A stretch of 64,000 nucleotides of DNA from Flectonema sp. DT1601 (Eukaryota; Euglenozoa; Diplonemea; Diplonemida; Diplonemidae), in NCBI GenBank assembly GCA_964019425.1, contig OZ025822.1, positions 1 to 64,000 of the forward strand, read 5' to 3'. The stretch's first letter is position 1, and the number at the start of each line of letters is the position of its first letter. Shown here piece by piece: positions 22,042-32,665 of this stretch. The position numbers and the translations under genes are program-made. The notes beneath the pieces are model-generated. The model saw nothing but the letters and a program-made list of their open reading frames with translations, did no database searches and was not told the origin of the DNA.

Positions 22042-24779
22042 CTACTTCGAGTTGTTGTACTTCGAAGTGCTTTTAATTCTTATTTGTGATGAGCAACACT
22101 CGGTCGGGGAATAACTTGATACTATGATCGGGGGAGGGGGACCGATCCTGTGAAATGAAATTGATTAAAAATACTACAACTTCGCATTTAATCCCTTCTC
22201 ACATGATCCACGACCTCAATATGTGTTGTCTGACAAAGAATTACACATAATAATTATCAATTGAATGCCCAACTAGTTGTGAATCACATAAACCTTTCCT
22301 TTCTAGGAAAGGCAAACAAACACACCACGCAAAAAAAGAGAAAAAAAAGAGAAAAAATCAAAATAAGTTAATAACTTATAATTGAAACGAGAATTGGATT
22401 TTGTGTGCAGATCCAACACAGAAAGATGGATCTCAAAATTGTGTAAGCTCAGCTGAATGCTAATTGCTTCACAAAGTTGTTGACGAAGTCTGTTGTTCTT
22501 CATGTAGACTGACTGGGGTACTACAACACAAATCAACTAACAGTCTAAAGAGATTTGCTACGACTAGTTTAAATATTGGAACAATTTAATGGAAAACGAA
22601 AAAAGAGAGGAAGTAAACTGACCAACGTCAATTCTTTTGTCAAGGAAGTGAAAAAGCCACATTTGAAAACATTTCCACAGAACAGTCGATAACAAAAACA
22701 AAGAAATTGACAGTCAGCAGCGTGACAACCATTTTTACGATTTATTTAAAAAGCTGCGCCACTGTCACTGAAACACCACTTTTGAAAACAAGTGACTGTG
22801 TACAGTAGCACTTGATTCGCCTATACGAATTGCTGTTTAATATTTAATTTAATTTCATTTCGTGGTAAGGCAGAAGTTAGTTAAAAACATTCTGCAAACA
22901 CCAAGATGCTAGAAGCAGGGTGGAAAGGTTAGAAAGGAACAAAAACAAAAACTGAAAAAAGGCACCTCATCCGAGGCCTATCGTTCAGCGAGTTGTTTAT
23001 TTTGTGTTGTTCATGATTTCTGTTAATTTGGAGTGGCTGGTACAATACTACTGAGAAAAACGGATTATTTCTTTTTATTTTGGAAAAGGGGTTAATTCAT
23101 AATCATCTTCAGAATAGGTTGAGATATGGGAATTTTTTTTTTTTTTTTTATATTATTTTTTTTATTTCTTCCACACGAAAGAATCCTAAAAACTACAACT
23201 AAAATGAAAAATATATATTCAAAGACAAAAAAGGAATTCGGGTGGGAGATTTAATGGGAAGGGGAAAAAAAAAAAAAAAAAAACGACGAGAATAAAAGTA
23301 ATTATCATTGAATGGGCTACTAAACGAAGGAAATAAAATAAAAAAAACATAAACAGGTTTTGGCTACAAAGCCTGTCTAAGAAAAGACTAATAAACGATA
23401 TCGCCTACGCAAAAAAAAGAAATATTTTAGTTAATTTAAAAACGAAGCGGAGTTAAATTGCACTCAGAGAACGAATAACACGAAGTCAACTACGTTATAA
23501 TTTAAGACTACTCTACAGGAAAGAATAAACAAAGGAAGAGACCCGAGGGCTAATAAGGAACAATAATATAGACGAAAAAAGACTTTATCTCTTTTTTAAG
23601 AGATGTCTTTCTTACACACAAACGCCATAAGAATGCAACTTTCTAAGAGAACTTAAAGTAAAGCTGAAGCGTATTACTAATCTCGAAAGGGAAAAAAAAA
23701 AAAAAAAAAAACATAATAATAATGTAGCCCACACTCAACAAAGAGGAAATAAAATAAAAATAAAAAGAGGGAAAAAAAAAATTTCCCAATAAACTACTAC
23801 TGCGGCATACAACCGGATATCATTTAGATTTAGGAAAGGTGACCAACCAATCGGGGGTTTTTTTTTATTATATTTCTTGTCTTAGAACGCTTAACTCTTA
23901 ACTCCCTAATCGGAAAGGCAGACAACGAAAAAAAAAAAAAAAAAAAACTTTCCATTCATCATGGCTTGACAGGTCCATCCACCTTACACGTCTAAAAAGA
24001 AAGAACAACAGAAAAACGACGAAATAAACGACACTCCAGTGGATTCTTTAATGTAAAGCTACTACTTTTGAGATAAACTACTTGTGAGAGGAATAATGGA
24101 AATAGTCGCTATAAAAGGACAATTGGGGGTTTTTTTTGTTTTGTTGTTATTTTTGTTTTTGTTTTTTTTTTCAAAAGAAATGAAAACAAAAAATAAAACA
24201 CATAATATTATCAATAGAAGAAAAACAAAATTTAAAAAAAAAAAAAAAAAAGAAAAGCAAAAGTTTTGCTCATTATTAGTAATATAAATGAGGTCGATTT
24301 TTTGGAAGCAGACGGGGATTTAATACGATACGAAAGGATACATAAAAATTAAAGTAATTGCGGCGAGTAGCGTCTTTAGCAAACGTCAGACCCAAAAAAG
24401 GAAGAAATTAACAATTCGAAGTAGAATAAGCTGTCGTAACAATCTAAAGAGAAATGACAAAATAATTCAAATGGGGGAAAGTATGAATGAGAACTTGATA
24501 CTATCAAATAAACAACAAGAAAAGTCGATATACTCTTACTGATGACTGATGACTATGCACCAGTTGTAGGAATTATTTATTCAGACGACTAATCAAAGCG
24601 TTCTGTCAAGTTGATTCACAGGATGAATTCACAGAATGAAATCAGCAGGTTAACTGAATTTTATTATTCCGTCGTGGGGATAAAAACAATAAAACTCAGT
24701 CCCTTGAGAGAGGGCACGTTCAACCAAACGCTCAAAGATAGGAGCTAGTTGAATGCGAACAAGTGATTTGTGTTAATTT
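22042..24779. other. Gap between channel and cyclin genes; no gene seen
   Basis: 2.7 kb of AT-rich DNA: 5' region of the channel and 3' region of the cyclin gene. It contains many A or T runs of 15-20 nt (about 23131, 23264, 23693, 23930), a stem ACAGGTTTTGG...AAAGCCTGT at about 23353-23376, and the 26-bp motif shared with 60874-60899 (at 24314-24339). No ORF has family character. Confidence 0.6.
24314..24339 (+). repeat. 26-bp dispersed motif, copy 1
   Basis: GGGGATTTAATACGATACGA and the next six bases agree with 60874-60899 at 24 of 26 positions. The complement, TATTAAATCCCC, is reminiscent of a degenerate tRNA B box, so it could be the end of a short retroposed element. Confidence 0.4.
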
Positions 24780-25304
24780 TTAACGACGTGAGTGGTTACG
24801 TGGTCGTGAGAACTCCTTCGAGTAGACGTTTAGTTGTTTTTTCTCAATGTGTGTTGAGAATCGCATGTCCTTAAGAAGTGCAACTTCCAGTCGGTTCAAG
24901 TCCCTCAACGAAACACCACCCACGGCAGCGTAATGCTTGTTGCTGAATGGAGTATCATGATACCACTTACTTGCAACTAATAAACACGCCAACAACAATC
25001 TGTGTACGTTAGTAGGCGATACTGTCATTTTTGTCTTTACACAACATCTATCAAGATATATCATCGCAATCAAAAGTACCTGCTCCTCATTGTGAGCGTA
25101 TTTCGACCATCTCTTAATATACTCTCGGATTGATATGTGACGATCACCGCTTCCCTCGTATATGGTTGCTCCGTTTCCCGATGAAGATGAAGACAAGTCA
25201 CTGTAGCATTCTGATGATGAGCATGTTGAAGTACTTGGTGATGCGCATGCTTTGCTTGTGAGACTGTCTAAGACCTCAGAAATAACATCGACGATTACTG
25301 ACAT
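24780..25304 (-). CDS. P/U-type (PHO80-like) cyclin
   Basis: I place the start at the ATG at 25304 (174 residues), which begins MSVIVDVISEVLDSL; a longer reading upstream lacks cyclin character. After a Ser-rich stretch (about 25-55) comes a single cyclin box: SIREYIKRWSKYA, then LIAMIYLDRCC, HRLLLACLLVASKWYHD, and VGGVSLRDLNRLEVALLKDM. This order, with the YAAVGGV and NRLE motifs, is characteristic of P-type/U-type cyclins (yeast PHO80/PCL, plant CYCP, trypanosome CYC2-like). The partner would be a cyclin-dependent kinase. Which process it controls (cell cycle or phosphate response) cannot be told from sequence. Confidence 0.85.
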   Translation of the reverse strand: MSVIVDVISEVLDSLTSKACASPSTSTCSSSECYSDLSSSSSGNGATIYEGSGDRHISIREYIKRWSKYAHNEEQVLLIAMIYLDRCCVKTKMTVSPTNVHRLLLACLLVASKWYHDTPFSNKHYAAVGGVSLRDLNRLEVALLKDMRFSTHIEKKQLNVYSKEFSRPRNHSRR

Positions 25305-25836
25305 ATTATGTGTGTCGAAATATAATCTGAAATGTCGGATACAAAGTGACCTTCTTTTCGAAAAAGTATCGCCCCGCATTGTAACTGTTCTCTCCCGACA
25401 ACTGCCAGAGCATTGTTGTCACAACAGCTCCGGACATCTGGAGTTGGTTTTTGAATAGAATACACACAACCTTTGGGTTGTAGAACACTTTTTGTTAAAT
25501 AGTAAATAAATATTATCCCCCAGATTCCAACAACCCGTAAAATGATGTTTTCCCTTCCCCCCCCCCGAGATCAAGTTACTACCCCCCGAGGCAATTTTTG
25601 CGATTCAAAAAAGAAAAAAGGGTCCCATTGCATCCGACGATTCCGTTAGTAAAAAAAAAGGAAGTTATTAAAAACGTAAAATATACAAATCAGCTAATGT
25701 CTTCCACAACATGATTTTTTTTTTTTTTTTGATTAAACACAACGAAAGCCACAAAAAAAGTAACTTTCGTACCTAACAAAACACTACTTTAAAAAAGAAA
25801 CTTTTTCTTGCAAAAAACCATCAAACGCTAAAAGTT
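25305..25836. other. Gap between cyclin and eL22; no gene seen
   Basis: AT-rich, with a C-rich run (about 25557-25566), GAGATCAAGTTACTACCCCC, and T/A homopolymers. It holds the 5' side of the cyclin gene and the 3' untranslated region of eL22. Confidence 0.5.
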
Positions 25837-26557
25837 CTATTCCTCAGCTGCGTCATCACCCAAGTCAATGTTGTAGTACCTAAGCTGGTACTCGTGTTTA
25901 CCGTTAGAAACAGGACGGAAGTAGTCTCTTAACTTCTCCCTCTTCAAAAACTTTCTTGTAAGGTATTTTAGGTACCTTTTGGCGAATAAGACCTGCGATT
26001 GGTAGTTAATTGTTGCGGTATGATAATACAATCAATTCTGGTTAAGGAATTGCTATACAACATGATGCAACAGCTAATGAGTAACGTTGTGATAATACAA
26101 TCAATTCAGTTTTATGAATTGCTATATAACACAATGAGATCATTAGTCGTGTTGTGGTTATGATAATAAAATCAATTCTGGTTAAGGAATTGCTATACAT
26201 CATGATGCAACACAAAGAGGTATTGAGGTGTGTTTTGTGATTCGTGTTTTTTTTTGTTTTTTTTTTTTTTAAATTATTTGGAAGAAAGTAACATACTTGA
26301 AATTTTGTGATGAGAATCTGGTTCTCGTTGAGGGAAATCTTCACCTTGTTTCCGAGCTGTCCGGTCTTTCCGTTGATCTTCAAGTTCTCAGTGATGTAGG
26401 CCTCGAACTTCTTCATAGTCTCAGCGTCAATCAACTCATCAGAACATGGGATCGAACAGTCAATTTTGTAGATCAATTTCCCCTGCTCGGCACGCTTAGC
26501 ACGAGAATCCAGGTGAGTGGATCTCTTGTTCGCTTTCTTAAGGGTTTGCTTTGGCAT
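25837..26557 (-). CDS. 60S ribosomal protein eL22, two exons
   Basis: Exon 1 is 26557-26297 (87 codons, starting MPKQTLKKANK) and exon 2 is 25992-25837 (51 codons and stop), giving 138 residues, normal for eL22. Family signatures include IDCSIPCSDELIDAETMKKF in exon 1 and AKRYLKYLTRKFLKREKLRD in exon 2, with an acidic tail DDAAEE. The phase-0 intron (25993-26296, 304 nt) has donor GTATGT, acceptor GCAG and a TTAAC branch-like site about 15 nt before the acceptor. A GTAAGA...TTGTACAG pair (26672 to 26577) just before the ATG may be a second intron in the 5' leader. The product is a component of the large ribosomal subunit. Confidence 0.93.
26021..26212 (-). promoter_or_regulatory. Three tandem hairpin repeats in the eL22 intron
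   Basis: Three copies (26021-26072, 26090-26135, 26161-26212) of a ~50-bp unit, about 70 bp apart. Each contains an inverted repeat CAATTC-N8-GAATTG. The unit is TGATAATA(C/A)AATCAATTC, an 8-nt loop and then GAATTGCTATA. They lie wholly inside the intron, close to its 3' end. eL22 of budding yeast binds its own intron and blocks splicing, so these are candidate autoregulatory sites (inference). Confidence 0.5.
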
Positions 26558-28596
26558 AGTTGTGAGATAAAACGTTCTGTACAATAAAAATACCCAAACC
26601 ATACAAAGCAAACTTTATAATATTTTCCAAAAGTAGGATGTCCGCAAAACTAACAAACTACAAACTTCTTACCAAACGTTGTTCTCACAATCGAGAAGCG
26701 TTGTCAAAAGTATTTCAAAAAATGAAGGTTGATATACAAGCAGTCTGCCAATATGATGGCCAATAACAATTAATTCGTTAAATGATAGAGACAACAACAG
26801 TGGCTGAATGATCACCACTTCACAAGCACACGGGGTCGGGCTGAATGAAATTATATTCACATAAAAAAGAACATAAATAAAGTACCGAGAGTAATATCGT
26901 TAATTAAAGCTACTTACTTGATCAAACAAAATAATAAAAAAAGTGATAATTTTCAGAACAAAAAACCCAAAAATATGAGATACTTCTTCGTTGCTTGGCA
27001 ATTAATAGAAAACACAAAACTTAATAATGCGGAACTCAACCTGCTCTGGAATTGAAACATAACGACAGCTACCAGTCATAATAAGTTGCTGACTGGTCTG
27101 AAACCTGAAGTCTGGACATCAGTTTCAAAAAAAAACAAGAATTAAACAAAAAAAATAAGGGAAAACCTCTAATCCGAACACAAAAGTTTCAAACCACCAA
27201 CTCTACAAAAAAAGTAGTCAGAAGAGCGGCAACAGAAATGAAATAATATGCAAGCATCCTTAAATTGGACGCACGAAGCTCATTCGGTTACCATTGCACC
27301 ATCGTTCAGGAAAATACAGAGTCGAACATAGAGCAAAGACCACTCAAACAGCCCAAAGGCCTGCTCTTGGAAAGGAGAATAGGAAAGATTTTTTTTTTTT
27401 TTTTCCTGGTTTGGGCTTCTCTTCTAACATAAACGTACTTTGCATAAAGTTCGCGATTTCGGAAACTGTTGTGTTGATTAGGGGGGTTTTTCCAATAATA
27501 ATAAACAAAAACAGAAAACGAGAAAACAGTATAATTTGTCCATATCAATTATTTTTTTTTTTTTTTAGGGGTGCATCCTCGACGAAAGAGGAGAGGTATA
27601 AACAAAACAACGCGGTGGGAGTATGCAACCTATAAAAAGCTCAGCATTCTGTGTCCGAGAATACTAACCTCTCAATTACGTTGCGGTGGTTGCTCTGTTG
27701 CCATCTCACAGCAACAGCTAACCACATGTTCATTTTTTCACAATGCAGAAAATTGCGTTTTCAATTTTTTTTTCTTTTTTTGAGAGAGGGAAACTATGAA
27801 TAAGAGAGAGACCATAAAAGAACACGCAGGTTCTCCTCGAAAAGTTAGAAAAATGAGGAAACAACACGCAACGCATAAAAAAGGATTTATATTACCTCGA
27901 GGTGGACAGAGCCTTCGACAGCTACTCGAGGTAAAAACAATTGTCGGAGATTCAGAAAAAAAACAGAAACGAAGTAAATGATAAAGACTTCTTCTCACCT
28001 GAATAATGAGAAGCGTGAATAACAAAAGGACGGTTCACTACCACGAAAACTGCTTTCCTTGTAAGCGAATGCTTTAACAACTTGAATGTTGTGAAAGAAC
28101 AGATTAGCTAATTCGCTAAACTGAAATACAACCATTCCGTCTGCAAAAATGAATTTAAATCATTAAACCTTAGCTAACCGAAGAGAGGGAAAAACTTAGC
28201 AAATCTCATCAACATAAATTGGAGAGGATAAGTTAGTTAGCGAGTCCGACATAGCTGTCGGGTATGATGAAATAATTTATATAATTAAATTAGGGAATTC
28301 AATTTAATAAAAGAAAATAAAACAATTCGGAAAAGAAGGGAACTCAAAAAAAAAAAAAAAAAAAACAGCATCTATACTACACTTACGTTTTTTTTTTTTG
28401 TTTTGCACGCGCTTCCCAATATTTTCACACGATAAAGAATTTTAAAAAAAAAAAAAAAAAAAAATTGTTGATTCCCAACAGAACATCTTCAACACGCACA
28501 ACTAAATAAATAAACTAACTTTATATTAATATTTTCTATGGAAGGTGATACCGTAACCAGACCTGACCATTATTTATTTATCAGTCACTTTCTCAA
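26558..28596. other. Gap between eL22 and MFS transporter; no gene seen
   Basis: 2 kb of AT-rich DNA with homopolymers. It includes an imperfect stem GGTTGCTCTGTTGC...GCAACAGCTAACC at about 27686-27722, and the dispersed motif AGTTAGTTAGCGAGTCCGAC at 28231-28250, which ends in a small hairpin CCGACATAGCTGTCGG. A possible short 5'-leader intron of eL22 spans 26577-26672. ORFs are low-complexity. Confidence 0.5.
28231..28270 (+). repeat. Dispersed motif E, copy 1, with hairpin
   Basis: AGTTAGTTAGCGAGTCCGAC continues into ATAGCTGTCGG and folds as CCGACA-TAGC-TGTCGG. The first 25 bases match 56126-56150 with two differences. Confidence 0.4.
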
Positions 28597-30111
28597 TTAA
28601 TTAATAAGAGACCCATCAAGTAACTCATTATCAGATTCCCTTCTAGTTGGAGGGAATACAAACCTTGCTACTTGTGTGATGTCAAAATAGCTCAACTCAG
28701 GATGAGAGAGAAGTAGAATTTTGAGAGCTGCTCTGGGAGACGCAGCAGCTTTCAATTGGCGACGAGGAACCAAAAACAGTAAAGGAATCTTTGGAACTAA
28801 AGAAATAACGTGAAGGATCGCTGTTATGGTAAATGTGAACTGATATGAATAATTATCGATGAGAATTCCTCCAACAGCTGCAGAACCACTCCAACCAACG
28901 TTACCTAACTGGTCAAGGGAAGCCCATCTTGCTCTATGTTTTGGTTTAACATAATCCATAACAATACTTCTTTTAATACTATCAGTCGATGCTAAAACAG
29001 ACTTTCTAAATAAGAATAACGCCACTAATATAATTCTATCAGAAAGACGAGTCGTGTAGTTTCCCGTGTATCCCATCACCACAATCCCTGAGAACGCAGA
29101 GATACCTGAAATCCAATAAATAAAATCTGCCTGAACTCTTCCGACTCTTTTAGACAACCATTCTATTATCCATGTTGACGGAATGACTAACAAGGGTTGT
29201 ATTGCGGTTATTGACAGAACCGTTATTGGTGAAAGGTCAAGACCGCCTTCCTTATTCGTTTGAAGCCAAATAAATAAGAATTTAACAGTCATTCCAGACC
29301 CAAAACACCAAAGTATAGTACTGATACTGTAGTATAAAGGAATCTTTTTGTATTTTGAGGATTGAAATTTTGAACTTGAGAGGAGTGAATTCGATTTTCC
29401 ACCTTCAATTAAACTTTTCTTATCTTTAAAAAAGAAACAAGCAAAGCCAGCTGGAATTCTAAAAGCCATTCCCGTACTAATAATGATACCGAGAGACCGT
29501 AGGGTCCATTTGTTACCAACCAGAGCGAATATTAAAATGCTGACAATCGGTCCGAGTGAACGAGCAGCGTTGTTCCACATCTGAATCTTAGAAAAGTATT
29601 CCAACCTGACACCAGTTACTAAAGAATCAGCGAGCAATGCTTCAGAACTGCCATCAGATATACTTTGGGCGGCGTATAGAATTGAAACTCCGATGCAAAT
29701 TAAAAGAAATTTCAGCGGTCCAATTCCTGTAATCTTCTTATCAAGATCCTCTGCGTATGCAGTCGAATGTCGAGCAACAGTAGCACTCAAGACAACTGCT
29801 AATGTCATTATACCACCAACTAAGTGAAGAGCACCTGCTAGTCGCAATGCCTTATCTCTTCTGTTCTTGTCGGCATAGTAACCACCAGCCATACCTGGGA
29901 TAAGAGCACAGAATCCGAATATTGCTTCTGCTAATCCGACTTTAGTGTTGTCATCATCAGTCATCATGTAAAGGTAACTAGCGAACAGTCCGCTAAACAT
30001 AATACCATTCGACAGCATCATAAGCAGACTGTATCTTGTATAGTTCCTAACATTATGATTAGGAGTACCAATGTCAAGAAAGTACCACAACCTATTAGCA
30101 GCGGGTCCCAT
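28597..30111 (-). CDS. Major facilitator superfamily transporter
   Basis: 504 residues from an ATG at 30111. About eleven to twelve hydrophobic segments, in two halves separated by a polar loop near residues 225-260 (DKKSLIEGGKSNSLLSSSK). Motif A of MFS is visible after the second segment, GGYYADKNRRDKALRLAG. The length is usual for the family. Substrate cannot be told; no sugar-porter signature is seen. The C-terminal tail is about 60 polar residues. A pyrimidine stretch ending TTCCTTCAG lies about 15 nt before the ATG and could be a splice acceptor. Confidence 0.8.
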   Translation of the reverse strand: MGPAANRLWYFLDIGTPNHNVRNYTRYSLLMMLSNGIMFSGLFASYLYMMTDDDNTKVGLAEAIFGFCALIPGMAGGYYADKNRRDKALRLAGALHLVGGIMTLAVVLSATVARHSTAYAEDLDKKITGIGPLKFLLICIGVSILYAAQSISDGSSEALLADSLVTGVRLEYFSKIQMWNNAARSLGPIVSILIFALVGNKWTLRSLGIIISTGMAFRIPAGFACFFFKDKKSLIEGGKSNSLLSSSKFQSSKYKKIPLYYSISTILWCFGSGMTVKFLFIWLQTNKEGGLDLSPITVLSITAIQPLLVIPSTWIIEWLSKRVGRVQADFIYWISGISAFSGIVVMGYTGNYTTRLSDRIILVALFLFRKSVLASTDSIKRSIVMDYVKPKHRARWASLDQLGNVGWSGSAAVGGILIDNYSYQFTFTITAILHVISLVPKIPLLFLVPRRQLKAAASPRAALKILLLSHPELSYFDITQVARFVFPPTRRESDNELLDGSLIN

Positions 30112-30249
30112 TATTGTGACTCAACTGAAGGAATCATAAAAATAGTTTATTAATATAAATTGCTACCCGTAGACTCTTTCGATCAAAACATAATATGAAC
30201 CACGAGATCAAAATGATGTGAAGACTAATTGTTAAAAATAGAAATCCCG

Positions 30250-30280
<31 letters not shown>

Positions 30281-30695
30281 CAGGCAGTGTTATCAGCAAT
30301 TAGAAACCTGATAACTTCACAAAATGGAATCGTAGTAACTGAATGACAAAACCAAAAAGAAGAAGGGAGAGAATTGGGAAAATTCGTTGCTTTTTTAAAA
30401 ACCCTTTTTAGGTTTTTTTTTTTTTTTTTAAATTCTCATAACTTACAAATCTCATAACAAAACAATTAATATATGTTGTTTATACGCACGGAAAACAAAA
30501 TTGTTCCACAGCAATCACTTGAGATAGGAAGTACACTTCGTCTTGTTTAGATATTTTTGTTTTAACAGACTACCTTACATGTAAGATTAGCAAGAAGGGA
30601 AGTTACTATCAAATAATATAACACAGATGGATGCAGTCATAAGTTCGGGGGTTTTTTTTTTTTTTTTTTAGAAAAAAAAAAAAAAAAGAAAGTTG
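30112..30695. other. Gap between MFS transporter and pseudophosphatase; no gene seen
   Basis: Three long T runs (30251-30276, 30413-30431, 30653-30669) separated by AT-rich DNA, the last running straight into a 15-A run. Confidence 0.7.
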
Positions 30696-32039
30696 TTATG
30701 CTATTGTAGTCGAAGAAATCGGATGACCTTTTTGAATGAGGTAAAGTGTAATTTGATTCTCTCCATTCACACGACTGCTATCAAGAGAAGGAACAGAACA
30801 GATATCATCGAAGTCAACATCGAGAGAACCAGCTGATGAAGATCTCAAAAATTTTTGAATTTTATTCGAAATCCCGAAATTAGTATATCTTTCAGCCGTC
30901 AACTTTGGAAGCTCACCGAAGTCAGTCGGACAAATAACACTTCGCAGAAGACTTAGTTGAGAAGGACCATTTTCACTTAATGTGATCACCGGATCTTTTA
31001 TTGAACGAAATCTTACTTCTGGAGAAGTGTTACAAACATCTCCCGTCAGTGGGATTCCGGAATAGCTGCAGAAAGTACTTCCGTTAATAACTGAAGTAAC
31101 TGGGAGATGAGAAAAAAGGTCGAAAATGCTCTCTGAAACAGCACGAGCTTGTTCTTCACCGAAGAGAGACACGCATTGTGAATGAATTTGATCTGAGCAG
31201 ATCGACGCATCATCTTCAGCTCCGCGAAGTAAATGAATTGTGTTCTGACTCACAACTTTCATAGAAATCAGAGTCAGCAATACCTCCAACGACTTTCCGT
31301 AATTTCCGAGAAACAAAATGTGATACGGCGTTAGTCGGACTTCACCAAATAATAATAATTTGTTCAAAATTTTCTTAAAATTATTAATTTCTCCATTCAC
31401 AGACCCGACAATCCAAGTAGCTGGAGTATCGATAATCTGACAATGACTATTTAGTATTAAATATTGTGCTTTACATTGTTCAATAACTTGTAAAACTGTT
31501 TGTGTGTCTGACGATGTGAGAGTTGCTGATGATGTTGAATGACTAAGAGACTTCTTTAGAAGTCGTTTAGCTGCATCTGATTGATGATTAGTACGATGAG
31601 GTTGTTGTAGAAGTGTGTAACTACCAGGTGTTACAACTGAATCGTGAGTAAAGTAAGTCGGATGAATTGTTGAATCAGAAACAAGACTATCAGAACTCAT
31701 CCTATCAGACATTAGTTCTAAACTGAGAGGACTCGGAATGAAGTCGCGATGTTCAAATCCCAACGCTGGAGTGTCTGGTTCTGCTTCCTGACAGTTCTCA
31801 ATCCCATTCTTCAAAACATCTTTTATTTGTAATCCTCTAACAGTTCCCTCACATCCAATATGATAAACCATTGAAGGAGCCATGAACCTCGTCGATGACT
31901 TTTGCTGCGTTGAATGTTCAAACCAGTTCCTCTTTCGAGCTTTCAACTCTGACTGAGCCTCTTCAGGTTCGCTGTCTACAAAATCAGCGAGACCATGTGA
32001 GGGATCCACGTGAGTAGTTGTTGTGGTTCCTGTTATCAT
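30696..32039 (-). CDS. PPP-family phosphatase-like protein lacking catalytic residues
   Basis: 447 residues, ATG at 32039. Residues 1-200 are polar and Ser-rich. Residues about 205-350 follow the PP1/PP2A fold order, but every metal or catalytic motif is altered. GDxHG appears as G-S213-V-N215-G, GDYVDRG as G-N246-Y-G-K-S, GNHE as G-A274-E275-D276, and the HGG motif as YSG. Non-catalytic spacers stay recognisable: YHILFLGNYGKSLEVLLTL against [22 protein letters not shown], and LFSHLPVTSVIN against FNCLPIAAIVD. The protein is therefore probably a pseudophosphatase that binds proteins rather than hydrolysing phosphate (inference). It lies just downstream of a receptor whose cyclase domain is also dead. 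Confidence 0.7.
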   Translation of the reverse strand: MITGTTTTTHVDPSHGLADFVDSEPEEAQSELKARKRNWFEHSTQQKSSTRFMAPSMVYHIGCEGTVRGLQIKDVLKNGIENCQEAEPDTPALGFEHRDFIPSPLSLELMSDRMSSDSLVSDSTIHPTYFTHDSVVTPGSYTLLQQPHRTNHQSDAAKRLLKKSLSHSTSSATLTSSDTQTVLQVIEQCKAQYLILNSHCQIIDTPATWIVGSVNGEINNFKKILNKLLLFGEVRLTPYHILFLGNYGKSLEVLLTLISMKVVSQNTIHLLRGAEDDASICSDQIHSQCVSLFGEEQARAVSESIFDLFSHLPVTSVINGSTFCSYSGIPLTGDVCNTSPEVRFRSIKDPVITLSENGPSQLSLLRSVICPTDFGELPKLTAERYTNFGISNKIQKFLRSSSAGSLDVDFDDICSVPSLDSSRVNGENQITLYLIQKGHPISSTTIA

Positions 32040-32665
32040 ATTTGATGATGCCTTGATGTGAATAATATAAACTAATTAATAGAAATACCACACAAATGTA
32101 ACTTAATCAGAATAGAACCATTGTGCTTTTTGCTGAGATAACAAAATAAAATTACATTCGCAACCCGACGTCTCATATCTGTAATTGCACGAAAACAAAC
32201 CAAATAGGGATCAATGCACTGCTGAATCCAGTCAGTGAGGACTTCTTTCAGCGAATGCTGCCAGGTGCCAGTTTACAGGCAGTAGTAGGAAGAGAAGAGA
32301 ACTTCAGGGAAAATTTAAAAACAAAAAAAAAAAAAAAATTGAAAGTGAAAGTGAAAGTGCAAAAACCAATTCTACGCCCGCTATGCGAAGCGATTGCTGC
32401 CCGCATTGTCACATATTTTTTTAAGACTCCGAAAAAAAAGGAAACGAAAGAAACAAAAGGGCGATGCTTTCAAAAACGAATAAATAGAAAATATAATAAT
32501 CGGATCCCCGAAGGGTTTCCGATGACTTAAAGCGAACTTTAAAAATAAAAAGAAATAAAAAAACGAAGAAAGAGTAAACATTTTTTAACACAATTGGGGT
32601 CTTCAGAAAAATAAAATTTTGAAAAAGATAATTCCGTGATGAAGCTCATAATTATTTTTATATTA
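32040..32665. other. Gap between pseudophosphatase and cyclase-like receptor; one strong hairpin
   Basis: AT-rich. A stem-loop at 32499-32523 (ATCGGA...TCCGAT outer stem, CCC-CGAA-GGG inner) is the clearest structure. A short forward ORF, 32255-32530, is Lys-rich low-complexity and probably not a gene. Confidence 0.5.
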